This document shows positions 20,681 to 28,720 of a stretch of DNA of 64,000 bases, piece by piece (position 1 is the first letter of the stretch; the number at the start of each line of letters is the position of its first letter). The translations under genes were made by a program, and so were the position numbers. The DNA comes from Vibrio penaeicida (GTDB lineage: Bacteria; Pseudomonadota; Gammaproteobacteria; Enterobacterales; Vibrionaceae): positions 124,001-188,000 of the forward strand of contig NZ_JAUYVM010000011.1 of the NCBI RefSeq assembly GCF_030689305.1, read 5' to 3'. Below the pieces are notes generated by a model, which was not told where the DNA came from, did not search any database, and saw nothing but the letters and a program-made list of their open reading frames with translations.

Positions 20681-20706
20681 AAACAGAGCGGTTTTCCGCT
20701 CTGTTT
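20681..20706 (+). terminator. Intercistronic hairpin between frmA and fghA
   Basis: Eleven-base perfect stem AAACAGAGCGG (20681-20691), loop TTTT, CCGCTCTGTTT (20696-20706). Only a short T-run follows, and it ends 22 bases before the fghA start. It may attenuate or protect the transcript rather than fully terminate it. Confidence 0.6.
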
Positions 20707-20728
20707 CCTATTGGGGAAGCTCCTATAC

Positions 20729-21565
20729 ATGGCTATTACTGAAATCAGTGCCGCAAAAGTCCATGGCGGCTGGCACAAACAATTTACTCATCAGTCCAAC
20801 ACTGTGCAGTGTGAAATGCGATTCGCCATTTTTTTACCCTCACAAGCCGAATCTGAGCCAGTACCTGTAATCTACTGGTTATCTGGGCTGACATGCACTG
20901 ACGAAAATTTCATGCAAAAAGCCGCGGCATTTCGTAAAGCTGCCGAACTTGGTGTTGCTATTGTCGCGCCAGATACCAGCCCGAGAGGCGAAAGCGTACC
21001 CGACGACTCGGAAGGGGCATACGATTTTGGTTTAGGCGCAGGCTTTTACCTTAATGCGACACAAGAACCCTGGAGCACTCACTACCATATGTACGATTAT
21101 GTGGTGAAAGAACTTCCAGCACTCATTGAAGCCAATTTCCCAGTCAACACCAAAAAGTCCATTTCAGGACACAGCATGGGTGGACACGGTGCACTCAGCA
21201 TTGGCTTAAAGCACCCAGACCTATACCGTTCTGTTTCTGCATTCAGCCCAATTACCAAGCCCATGAATTGTCCTTGGGGTATTAAAGCATTCAGCCTGTA
21301 TTTAGGAGAAGATAAAGCCAACTGGTCGCGCTACGACAGCTGTGAATTACTAAAAGCAACGGATAGCGTGCCGCCAATATTGGTTGATCAAGGGAGTGCT
21401 GATTCTTTCCTTGAAGAACAGCTAAAACCAGACATGTTTCAAAGCATCGCTAAACAGCACGACAATATTGTTTTTAGAATACAAGATGGCTACGACCACA
21501 GTTATTTCTTTATACAAAGCTTCATCGAGGATCACTTAGCGTTTCATGCACGCTACCTCAAATAG
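20729..21565 (+). CDS. fghA: S-formylglutathione hydrolase
   Basis: 278 residues from the ATG at 20729 (MAITEISAAKVHGGW), with GGGGAAG upstream; a longer open frame from 20588 overlaps the frmA end and is rejected. An esterase-D-type alpha/beta hydrolase: nucleophile Ser149 in GHSMGGHGAL, aspartate probably in LVDQGSADSFL, histidine in GYDHSYFFI. It hydrolyses S-formylglutathione to formate and glutathione. Forms a two-gene detoxification unit with frmA. Confidence 0.95.
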   Translation: MAITEISAAKVHGGWHKQFTHQSNTVQCEMRFAIFLPSQAESEPVPVIYWLSGLTCTDENFMQKAAAFRKAAELGVAIVAPDTSPRGESVPDDSEGAYDFGLGAGFYLNATQEPWSTHYHMYDYVVKELPALIEANFPVNTKKSISGHSMGGHGALSIGLKHPDLYRSVSAFSPITKPMNCPWGIKAFSLYLGEDKANWSRYDSCELLKATDSVPPILVDQGSADSFLEEQLKPDMFQSIAKQHDNIVFRIQDGYDHSYFFIQSFIEDHLAFHARYLK

Positions 21566-21576
21566 TGTTCATAAAA

Positions 21577-21610
21577 AAACAAGAAACCTAGCATAATTGC
21601 TGGGTTTCTT
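21577..21610. terminator. Bidirectional terminator between fghA and AbgT transporter
   Basis: Stem AAGAAACCTAGCA (21581-21593), loop TAAT, TGCTGGGTTTCTT (21598-21610) with one G-T pair, extended by AAAAAAAC and TTGTTT on the flanks. It serves both converging genes. Confidence 0.85.
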
Positions 21611-21654
21611 TTGTTTAAAGCGTTGTATCAAATTACAAAGTGTCGCTTCTAAAT

Positions 21655-23214
21655 TTACATCGTATAGGTGTAAGGCGCTTGAATACCTAGAGGTATTCCT
21701 AAGGCCCAATACGCCAGTAAGAAGATCGTCCAACCAATCAGCATCGCGATCGAAAACGGCATCATGAGAGAAGCCAAAGTGCCAATACCCGTTGATTTCA
21801 CGTAACGCTGGCAATAAACCACGACGAGTGGGAAGAACACCATAAGCGGTGAAATGATGTTGGATACGGAATCACCGACACGATACGCCGCTTGAGATAG
21901 CTCAGGAGAAATTCCGACTGCCATTAGCATCGGCACTAGAATTGGACCGATTAACGCCCATTTCGCAGATGCAGACCCAACCAGCAAGTTTACAAATGCC
22001 GTAAGGAGAATCATACCTACGATGGTAGCTTGCCCTGGTAGTTCAAGAGCCTTAAGCCCTTCAGCACCGTAAAGCGCAAGCATAGTACCAATGTTTGATT
22101 GACCAAACGCCGACAGGAATTGCGCACAAAAGAATGACATGACAATGTAAGCACCCATCGTCGCCATAGTATCGGACATGGCTTTAATCACGTCGTTACT
22201 GCTTTTGAACGTGCCAGCCACACGGCCATAAACAATACCGGGAATGATAAATAGAATGAAAATCAGCGGTACGATAGATTTCATTACTGGTGCGGAGAAT
22301 GCTGTTAACTCTCCATCAGGTGAGCGCAGTGCTGAGTCTTCCGGAATAAGTGCGACAACCAGCAAAGCAATACCTGCCAACATCGCCCAACCAGCATAAC
22401 GAAACGCCTTGGATTCAATAGCCGAAAACGATCCTAAATCGGGGGCTTCTTCCGCATCTTCATCAACAGGAGTATTGGCTAGACGAGGTTCAATGATTTT
22501 CTCGGTCACATACCAGCCAATCGCAACAATGATGACAGAGGAGATTCCAGTGAAGAAGATATTCGCCAGCGGGTTCACAACATAACTTTCATCCAATACC
22601 TGTGCTGCCGTTTGGGTGAAGCCAGCCAAGAGAGGATCGATGCCAGATGGAATAAAGTTAGCCGAGAAGCCACCAGAAACGCCCGCAAATGCCGCCGCAA
22701 TACCGGCAAGAGGATGACGACCAGCAGCATGGAAGATAATACCCCCCAACGGAATAACGAGTACGTAACCCGCATCGGCAGCAGTATGTGACACAATCGC
22801 CACCAAAATAAGCATTGGCGTTAAAAGTTTCGCTGGCGTGAAGTTCAGCATTTTCTTCAAGCCAGTGGTGATGAAACCAGATGAGTCAGCAACACCTACC
22901 CCTAGCATTGCCACTAACACAATCCCCAAAGGTGCAAAGCTAGTAAAAGTTGTCACCATATTCGCAAGGAAACTCGCGAGTGCTTCACCAGTAAGTAGGT
23001 TGTTTATTTCCAGTGCTTCACCAGTACGCGGGTTCATCAGATCAAAGGAAACATTAGAAAGTAATGCTGACGATACCCAAACAATCACTAGTGCCCAAAA
23101 AAACAAGATTGCTGGATCAGGGATCTTGTTACCAGCGCGTTCGATAAAATTTAAAAATCGGTCCATTCCCGACGGTTGGGATGGTGGAGCCTGCTTAACA
23201 GCTTGGTTACTCAT
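21655..23214 (-). CDS. AbgT-family transporter
   Basis: 519 residues from the ATG at 23214 (MSNQAVKQAP), which has GGAG six bases upstream; an ATG four codons earlier covers that site. A hydrophobic protein with about 11-13 membrane segments and AbgT signatures: DPAILFFWALVIVW, GVADSSGFI, SHTAADAGYVLVIPLGG and GGFSANFIPSGIDPLLAG. Family members import p-aminobenzoyl-glutamate or export sulfonamides by a proton-driven mechanism. Monocistronic here with no peptidase genes beside it, so the substrate is open. Confidence 0.9.
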   Translation of the reverse strand: MSNQAVKQAPPSQPSGMDRFLNFIERAGNKIPDPAILFFWALVIVWVSSALLSNVSFDLMNPRTGEALEINNLLTGEALASFLANMVTTFTSFAPLGIVLVAMLGVGVADSSGFITTGLKKMLNFTPAKLLTPMLILVAIVSHTAADAGYVLVIPLGGIIFHAAGRHPLAGIAAAFAGVSGGFSANFIPSGIDPLLAGFTQTAAQVLDESYVVNPLANIFFTGISSVIIVAIGWYVTEKIIEPRLANTPVDEDAEEAPDLGSFSAIESKAFRYAGWAMLAGIALLVVALIPEDSALRSPDGELTAFSAPVMKSIVPLIFILFIIPGIVYGRVAGTFKSSNDVIKAMSDTMATMGAYIVMSFFCAQFLSAFGQSNIGTMLALYGAEGLKALELPGQATIVGMILLTAFVNLLVGSASAKWALIGPILVPMLMAVGISPELSQAAYRVGDSVSNIISPLMVFFPLVVVYCQRYVKSTGIGTLASLMMPFSIAMLIGWTIFLLAYWALGIPLGIQAPYTYTM

Positions 23215-23409
23215 AGGTAACTCCATATGTCAGATGTTGTTTTCAACGAGCTATTCATTTAGTTATATATCGCTCATTTCTCGACTGACTATTCTATTGG
23301 AACACCAATATAAAAGCACAAAAAACCAGACCATTTCATAATCTCAGACAATTATTTTTAATTTATTTACAAACAAACAACAAACCATAATCAATCTTGC
23401 AACTAGCAC

Positions 23410-23451
23410 AAAATAAAAGCGCTACAGGAAAGTTAATTCTCCTGTAGCGCC
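23410..23451 (-). terminator. Terminator of the minor pilin operon
   Basis: Stem GCGCTACAGGA (23419-23429), ten-base loop, TCCTGTAGCGC (23440-23450), with AAAATAAAA on the low side giving a T-run on the minus strand. It lies about 60 bases past the pilV stop. Confidence 0.8.
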
Positions 23452-23509
23452 GTTATGTTTAAGAGTGGATTATTTATATGATGAATTTTTGTACAGCGGT
23501 CTAAAAGCT

Positions 23510-23920
23510 CTAATCAAACTCGTTGTAGCTGGACACCATGGTTTTAATCGACACTTTTTGATTCGCATTGAACCGATTTTTCCACTCACCTTCAACTGTG
23601 ATGATTTTCACCGCAGACGAAATGGAACCGGTAGGCTGTGATACCGTCCATGTCAGTGTGTAGCCTCCGCTTTTTACTTCCGTACCCGACTGGATGCTAT
23701 CAAAAGTTATGGTGCCATTAGCGCCGCTCACCGATCGCTGGCGAAAATACTCCAACTTTGACTCGGCTAAATACAACGCTTCTAAGCTACGTATCGCATG
23801 TTCAGATTTGTGCTCCATAAAAGTTTGTAACTTCACAAGCCCAAGTACGCCAACACCAAATATTAGAAAAGCGATCATCACTTCAATCAGGCTAAAACCT
23901 TGGTGTTTTTTAGAAATCAT
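23510..23920 (-). CDS. pilV: Minor type IV pilin, PilV-like
   Basis: 136 residues. A prepilin signal with cleavage between G and F in KKHQGFSLIEVM, Glu at +5, and a hydrophobic helix (FLIFGVGVLGLVKLQ) typical of PilV/GspI-type minor pilins. It is the last gene of fimT-pilW-pilX-pilV and overlaps the preceding gene by 11 bases. Minor pilins prime pilus assembly in the inner membrane and are found in the fibre tip complex. Confidence 0.85.
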   Translation of the reverse strand: MISKKHQGFSLIEVMIAFLIFGVGVLGLVKLQTFMEHKSEHAIRSLEALYLAESKLEYFRQRSVSGANGTITFDSIQSGTEVKSGGYTLTWTVSQPTGSISSAVKIITVEGEWKNRFNANQKVSIKTMVSSYNEFD

Positions 23921-25163
23921 TCCAAGATCCTTTTACCCATTTTGGTGGGGAGTTTTTGCTTCGAGAATAATCAATTACGTCTTTGTTAAAGCTTAGGCTA
24001 ACGGCATTATTAAATATTGCTGAGTGACCACTAGAATCTAAATACTGGCCACCCGAAAAAGTAAACGAACCACTTTGGTAATAGGATGCATTTGCTCGAA
24101 CTGCCGAAGGTATATCTGAAGCGCCAACTGGGTTGAGAAATGGATTGGCGCCAGGCAGAGAGTTCCAATCGCTTAAATCAGGGGAATAACTTGAATTTAT
24201 ATGGAAAAGTACCCCTTTAAATTCTCCAGAAGTAGTATCCGATATCAAAGAAATAGGACCATTATTGACCACTAACGTTACCCCATTAGGTGTCGCGGCT
24301 GACTTGGCTACCAAACTGGGGTATTCATCTTTTGATATTTCACACCCTCCTTCAACCCATATAAATTCATTCCCTGCATGGATAGCATTTTTTATTTTGG
24401 TGCCACAATTGCTAAGAATCTTAGTTCCTGAGGTAATTGTTGAGCCCGTTAAAATATGGAAATTTCCGTTATCTCTTACTTTTTCCGCTTTGCTTACAGG
24501 AATACCGTAAAAATTCTCAAAAGGTGCGACTGACGAATCTTTGACAAAATCGCCTGTTGATAAACTCGTCGTTCCATTACCATTGGTCGTCGTCTTATTC
24601 GCCGCTTTGCAGTCTTTACCTTGCCCGTCAAAGCCAGCCCACGGAGGATCACCGTGAACGACGCCTTTATTCTGTATTGTCCCAAGTACTTTGAAAGTAC
24701 TTTTGTATCGAGCTGCTACACATTTCCAACCATCACTCGTTAAGGTACCTGGGTCAGGGGTATCAAAAGCATTGGCACCGCGAAGAAACAAGTCTGCACT
24801 CGACTGCAAAGCACCTGAGCCCAACGAACCACCATATTGGATCTCTTTTTCAAGGATGGTGCTACCAACCAGTGCGGTAGCCATTTTTCCATTAGGTGAT
24901 GTCACCAAAGACATCGTCAATTCTGGTTGATTCGAGCATGCATTCACGTTACCAGAAGACACTTTGTCTACGTGGGCTCGAGCATAAATACACTCTAGCC
25001 CCCCCTCTGCGGTCCAATGGTCTTGGCGACTTTTCACTTCGTTCTGCGCACGTTTAATTTGAAAGAAAACCTGTTTATATGACCCCATAACTAAAATCAG
25101 CGCAGCTAACAAGATAAAGCTTGTTATCGTCAGCGTAATATAGCCTTCAGAACGTCGGATCAT
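23910..25163 (-). CDS. PilX-like minor pilin / pilus assembly protein
   Basis: 417 residues. The N terminus MIRRSEGYITLTITSFILLAALILVMGSY is a prepilin-like leader followed by one membrane helix, but the +5 position is T and not E, as in GspK/PilX-type components. The long C-terminal domain is Ser/Gly/Asn-rich with several Cys (for example CIYARAHVDK, SNCGTKIKN) that may form disulfides in the periplasm. Start and stop overlap its neighbours by 4 and 11 bases, so it belongs to the pilin operon. Symbol withheld because the large domain is not diagnostic. Confidence 0.75.
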   Translation of the reverse strand: MIRRSEGYITLTITSFILLAALILVMGSYKQVFFQIKRAQNEVKSRQDHWTAEGGLECIYARAHVDKVSSGNVNACSNQPELTMSLVTSPNGKMATALVGSTILEKEIQYGGSLGSGALQSSADLFLRGANAFDTPDPGTLTSDGWKCVAARYKSTFKVLGTIQNKGVVHGDPPWAGFDGQGKDCKAANKTTTNGNGTTSLSTGDFVKDSSVAPFENFYGIPVSKAEKVRDNGNFHILTGSTITSGTKILSNCGTKIKNAIHAGNEFIWVEGGCEISKDEYPSLVAKSAATPNGVTLVVNNGPISLISDTTSGEFKGVLFHINSSYSPDLSDWNSLPGANPFLNPVGASDIPSAVRANASYYQSGSFTFSGGQYLDSSGHSAIFNNAVSLSFNKDVIDYSRSKNSPPKWVKGSWNDF

Positions 25164-25750
25164 TTCCAGTTCCTTTGTTTAAAAGATGTATTAAGAGTGA
25201 CTGAGTCCGCCGAGCTCTTAAGGGATCCAGTCATAGAGAGGGTTATAAATGCTGAACTTACCGATGAACCGAGTGGTGTCGATGTCACCGTAAATCCGGT
25301 AATTTTTACTTGGTTTTCATCCAGCATTTTGAAATACCGATTACAAGATGCTTGAGTGCCAATCGCAGCAGACTGCTTTGTGCATATTTTAATGTTGTTA
25401 TCATCATGCTTGAAGAATACATGCTCGTACTTATCGCTTTTGTTCAAATACACATATCCCAAGGAAGTTGGTGTGGTTACATACACATCGCCCGCCCCAG
25501 ACACGATAGCCGCGGCATTTTCACTGCCATTGTATCCAGCCCTGAGCGCATCTTCTTTTATGTACTTAAGGGTATCCGACATGCTTTGCAAAACCAGAAG
25601 GTCAAGAGAACGTTGAGTTGCCGACTTTTGTGCCGTCAGATATACAGACCCAATTGAAATGATCGCGAGCATACTTAGCCCTGAAGCGATCATTAACTCA
25701 ACCAATGACGCGCCTAACTGGCGCGATGAGCTAACACTCTTTGAAGCCAT
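25160..25750 (-). CDS. pilW: Minor type IV pilin, PilW-like
   Basis: 196 residues from the ATG at 25750 (MASKSVSSSRQLGASLVELM). The prepilin cleavage is after the G of RQLG, leaving ASLVELMIASGLSMLAIISIG with Glu at +5, typical of PilW. It overlaps fimT by 20 bases and the next gene by 4 bases (ATGA). Further upstream codons are open but lie inside fimT. Confidence 0.85.
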   Translation of the reverse strand: MASKSVSSSRQLGASLVELMIASGLSMLAIISIGSVYLTAQKSATQRSLDLLVLQSMSDTLKYIKEDALRAGYNGSENAAAIVSGAGDVYVTTPTSLGYVYLNKSDKYEHVFFKHDDNNIKICTKQSAAIGTQASCNRYFKMLDENQVKITGFTVTSTPLGSSVSSAFITLSMTGSLKSSADSVTLNTSFKQRNWK

Positions 25751-26228
25751 GAGTATTCCCTCTACTGCCACACACTTTGACTCGACCATTGGTAAAGTGA
25801 GTAATCACCGAACCACTATCTGACATATTTTCTTTGTAACTGAATTGAAAAGTGCCACCTTGAATTCGACCGTTCACGCCTTCCACTTTAAACGGAGAGC
25901 CATGGTTACTATTGAAGTGGATACTTTTGAAAGGTGAGCCAGATACAGATTGAACTAAAGCACCTGAAGCTGTATTCGTTTCACGTAGCTCAACGGACCA
26001 GTCTCCATTTTTGGAAGCACCTGAAATAGTGACATGAACCCAAAGGTCTTTATTTTTCATCACCGCTTCCGACCGCGCTTCAACCAAAAAAGCCTGAAGC
26101 TCATTGGATAAACGAGTTATACGGTTGCCATCAGTCACTGATTTATAGTTTGGAGCAAACGCACCAAGCAGAATGGACAGCAAAGCCAGAGTGATCAAAA
26201 GCTCAATGAGTGTAAAGCCGCGAGCCAT
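25731..26228 (-). CDS. fimT: Minor type IV pilin, FimT/GspH-like
   Basis: 165 residues starting MARGFTLIELLITLALL, a classical prepilin with cleavage after G4 and Glu at +5, followed by a GspH-type domain ending with two cysteines (KVCGSRGNTHGFKEC). First gene of the minor pilin operon, divergent from a PilE-like pilin. The gene order fits the vibrio minor pilin cluster near recN/grpE. Confidence 0.87.
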   Translation of the reverse strand: MARGFTLIELLITLALLSILLGAFAPNYKSVTDGNRITRLSNELQAFLVEARSEAVMKNKDLWVHVTISGASKNGDWSVELRETNTASGALVQSVSGSPFKSIHFNSNHGSPFKVEGVNGRIQGGTFQFSYKENMSDSGSVITHFTNGRVKVCGSRGNTHGFKEC

Positions 26229-26330
26229 ATTCCAAATTCCTCTGAAACTTCATTTATGCACCTAATTTCGCTTGCGGAGATGCTAGCACCAACGAAGAAT
26301 AGCGCTGCGAAAATGAAGGAAGATATGGAA

Positions 26331-26741
26331 ATGATTCGAAAAAATAGATGCAAGAAGCGCAACAGCCCACCCAAAGGAATGACCTTGCTCGAAATTCTGG
26401 TTGCGGTTTCTATCATTGCCATTTTCGCGGCGGTTGTTTACCCCTCCTTGAACGACTACGTATACAAAGGGCACCGTAAACAAGCCATGGCGGATATGAT
26501 CCGTATTCAACTAACAATGGAGCAGGCATATAACAATGGCTACTCATGGAGCAACATCTTATCTGGCTCCACTTGCATCATATGCGATACCTCAGACGAC
26601 AGGTACGCCTTTGCGGTAACATCCGCGGGTGGTTACACAATCACCGCCACCCCAAAATCAGATAAAGGGCAAAACAGTGATTCTTGCGGCACACTCACGG
26701 TCAAAGCCGATGGTACCAATACGCCTAAAGTTTGTTGGTAG
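26331..26741 (+). CDS. pilE: PilE-like type IV pilin
   Basis: 136 residues from the ATG at 26331 (MIRKNRCKKRNSPPKG). AAGGA at 26316-26320 is ten bases upstream; ATGs at 26325 and 26313 are alternatives. Cleavage after KG yields MTLLEILVAVSIIAIF, with Met at +1 and Glu at +5, then a C-terminal domain with two Cys pairs (CIICDTSD and SCGTL...VCW). It is divergent from the other minor pilins and has its own downstream hairpin. Confidence 0.85.
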   Translation: MIRKNRCKKRNSPPKGMTLLEILVAVSIIAIFAAVVYPSLNDYVYKGHRKQAMADMIRIQLTMEQAYNNGYSWSNILSGSTCIICDTSDDRYAFAVTSAGGYTITATPKSDKGQNSDSCGTLTVKADGTNTPKVCW

Positions 26742-26808
26742 TTAAAACTCGCTGATAATTAAAACTCGCTGAAAGTTAAATTCGCTGGTAGCTCAAGTTT
26801 GCTGACAA
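26742..26808. repeat. Degenerate 17-bp tandem repeat after pilE
   Basis: Starting at the base after the stop codon, about four units run together: TTAAAACTCGCTGATAA, TTAAAACTCGCTGAAAG, TTAAATTCGCTGGTAG, CTCAAGTTTGCTGACAA. The first two are nearly identical and later ones decay. Non-coding. Confidence 0.65.
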
Positions 26809-26844
26809 TAAATTCTGACGGCAATGAGCATTTTTTTAGGTAAT

Positions 26845-26875
26845 AAGAAGCCCACCTGAAATAGGCGGGCTTCTT
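26845..26875. terminator. Terminator between pilE and grpE
   Basis: Stem AAGAAGCCCACCT (26845-26857), loop GAAAT, AGGCGGGCTTCTT (26863-26875) with one A-C mismatch. Converging genes lie on both sides, so it may act in both directions. Confidence 0.75.
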
Positions 26876-26961
26876 GTATAAGGCTTATCGCTTTAGCCAC
26901 AGTTCAACTTTAAATCTCGTTTAATTAAAGCCGTAGCAGTGGCGGTATTAGCAGCAACGAA

Positions 26962-27561
26962 TTACTTCGCAACCATCACCATAGCAGGGCGAATGACTCG
27001 ACCATTCAACTCGTAACCTTTCTGCATGACTAACATCACCATGTTAGATTCGTGATCTGGGCTTTCCTGAATCGACATAGCTTGATGGAATTCAGGGTTG
27101 AACGCCTCACCTTCAGGGTTGATCTCTTTAAGACCAAACTTAGATACAACATCCACAAATGTTTTGTGTGTTAGCTCTACACCTTCAAGGAATGGCTTAA
27201 TCACTTCGTTTTCTGCATCTGCTGCTTGAATAGCGCGCTCCAAGTTATCGATAACTGGAAGCAGTTCTTCAGAAAATTTATTCAGCGCATACTTACGGGC
27301 TTTATCGATTTCCTGTTCACTGCGACGACGCATGTTTTCAACTTCTGCCTTTGCACGAAGTACCGATTCTTGCTGCTCTTTCACTTTAGCTTCACTTGAA
27401 AGCAATGCTGCTTCAAGTTGAGCGATTTTTGCATCAGTTTCATCTTGAACCGATTCTTCGTTCCAATCGATATCGGCATCAGAGCCTACTGCATCTACTT
27501 CTTCTGCAGTTTCCTGTTGCTTTAGCTCTTCTTCATTAATCTTGTTTTCTTCGTTGCTCAT
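26962..27561 (-). CDS. grpE: Nucleotide exchange factor GrpE
   Basis: 199 residues. An acidic N-terminal arm, a long coiled coil (about 45-95, [35 protein letters not shown]) and the C-terminal beta domain ending [11 protein letters not shown]. GrpE releases ADP from DnaK. dnaK and dnaJ are not next to it; they must lie elsewhere. A clear sigma-32 promoter precedes it. Confidence 0.97.
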   Translation of the reverse strand: MSNEENKINEEELKQQETAEEVDAVGSDADIDWNEESVQDETDAKIAQLEAALLSSEAKVKEQQESVLRAKAEVENMRRRSEQEIDKARKYALNKFSEELLPVIDNLERAIQAADAENEVIKPFLEGVELTHKTFVDVVSKFGLKEINPEGEAFNPEFHQAMSIQESPDHESNMVMLVMQKGYELNGRVIRPAMVMVAK

Positions 27562-27654
27562 GATATCTCCAGAATTCAGAATTCAACTACTTATGCGATA
27601 ATATGCTCAAAAAATTGAGATAAAAAACCTCGCATAGTTCTTCAACTTGCCTTT

Positions 27655-27683
27655 ATTATGGGGATGAAGATTTGCGTTTCAAG
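27655..27683 (-). promoter_or_regulatory. Sigma-32 heat-shock promoter of grpE
   Basis: On the minus strand CTTGAAA (27677-27683) and CCCCATAAT (27655-27663) are separated by 13 bases (14 counted from CTTGAA), an almost exact match to the sigma-32 consensus. It lies about 95 bases upstream of the grpE ATG and close to the nadK start on the other strand. Confidence 0.88.
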
Positions 27684-27713
27684 CACAATAACCTCAGACA
27701 ACGGATTTTCTCT

Positions 27714-28598
27714 ATGCCAAAGCCTTTTGAAGTGATCGCAATTATAGGCAAACCCCGTGACAGTAAAGCCATTCAAACTCATAAAGAGTTGTACCACTGG
27801 CTCATTAAAGAAGGCTACTCCGTCGTCATTGACGATCGATTACAAGAAATCCTAACAGACATAGACCGCTCTTGTTTCACCAGTCTAGTGAACATTGGAA
27901 AACAAGCGGATCTTGCCATTGTTGTGGGTGGCGATGGCAATATGCTTGGTGCGGCCAGAGTACTGTCTCGATTTGATATTTCGGTGATTGGTGTAAACCG
28001 TGGAAACCTCGGTTTTCTAACCGATCTCGACCCTGAAGACTTTGAAAAGGCGCTATCCAAAGTCCTGATTGGTGAATACTTAGAGGAAGACCGCTTTCTA
28101 CTGGAAGCTGAAGTGCATAGGCACGGGCAAGTAAAAAGTCACAATGCGGCGCTTAATGAAGCGGTACTCCACCCTGGGCAAATCGCTCACATGATCGAAT
28201 TTGAAGTGTACATCGATGATCGATTCGCTTTCTCGCAACGCTCCGACGGATTGATAATTTCCACTCCAACTGGCTCTACTGCGTATTCACTTTCTGGCGG
28301 CGGTCCTATTTTATCGCCAAGCCTGAACGCTATTTCCCTTGTGCCAATGTTCCCTCACACACTCTCTAGCCGCCCGTTAGTTGTGGATGGCAATCGACGT
28401 ATTAAATTGCTTGTTTCCCCAGATAATCGTGGCACGCAGGAGATAAGCTGTGATGGGCAAATTTCACTACCCGTCTCCCCTGGAGATGAGATCCACATTT
28501 ATCAAAGCCCAAATGTACTCAAACTCATTCACCCTGAAGACTACAGTTACTATCACGTGCTAAGGAATAAATTGGGTTGGTCTAGCAAGCTTTTCTGA
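27714..28598 (+). CDS. nadK: NAD kinase
   Basis: 294 residues from the ATG at 27714 ([16 protein letters not shown]); a TTG 14 codons earlier lies within the grpE promoter and is unlikely. The nucleotide-binding GGDG is at 72-75, with the conserved [11 protein letters not shown] and [23 protein letters not shown]. It phosphorylates NAD to NADP in the cytoplasm. Adjacent to recN in the same direction. Confidence 0.97.
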   Translation: MPKPFEVIAIIGKPRDSKAIQTHKELYHWLIKEGYSVVIDDRLQEILTDIDRSCFTSLVNIGKQADLAIVVGGDGNMLGAARVLSRFDISVIGVNRGNLGFLTDLDPEDFEKALSKVLIGEYLEEDRFLLEAEVHRHGQVKSHNAALNEAVLHPGQIAHMIEFEVYIDDRFAFSQRSDGLIISTPTGSTAYSLSGGGPILSPSLNAISLVPMFPHTLSSRPLVVDGNRRIKLLVSPDNRGTQEISCDGQISLPVSPGDEIHIYQSPNVLKLIHPEDYSYYHVLRNKLGWSSKLF

Positions 28599-28655
28599 CC
28601 AAGGTTTCGCTCACAAAAAATCGACAAAACGAAAAAAATCACCTGTACAACTTTA

Positions 28656-28711
28656 CTGTATAAAGAAACAGTATATACTGCATTTATATACAGTATTGTT
28701 CAGTTATACAG
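28656..28711 (+). promoter_or_regulatory. LexA (SOS) boxes upstream of recN
   Basis: Three overlapping or adjacent CTGT-N8-ACAG-type sites: CTGTATAAAGAAACAG (28656-28671, perfect ends), CTGCATTTATATACAG (28678-28693, one mismatch) and TTGTTCAGTTATACAG (28696-28711, one mismatch). The last ends ten bases before the recN ATG. recN is a known strong SOS gene. Confidence 0.85.
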
Positions 28712-28720
28712 GTAAATAAA

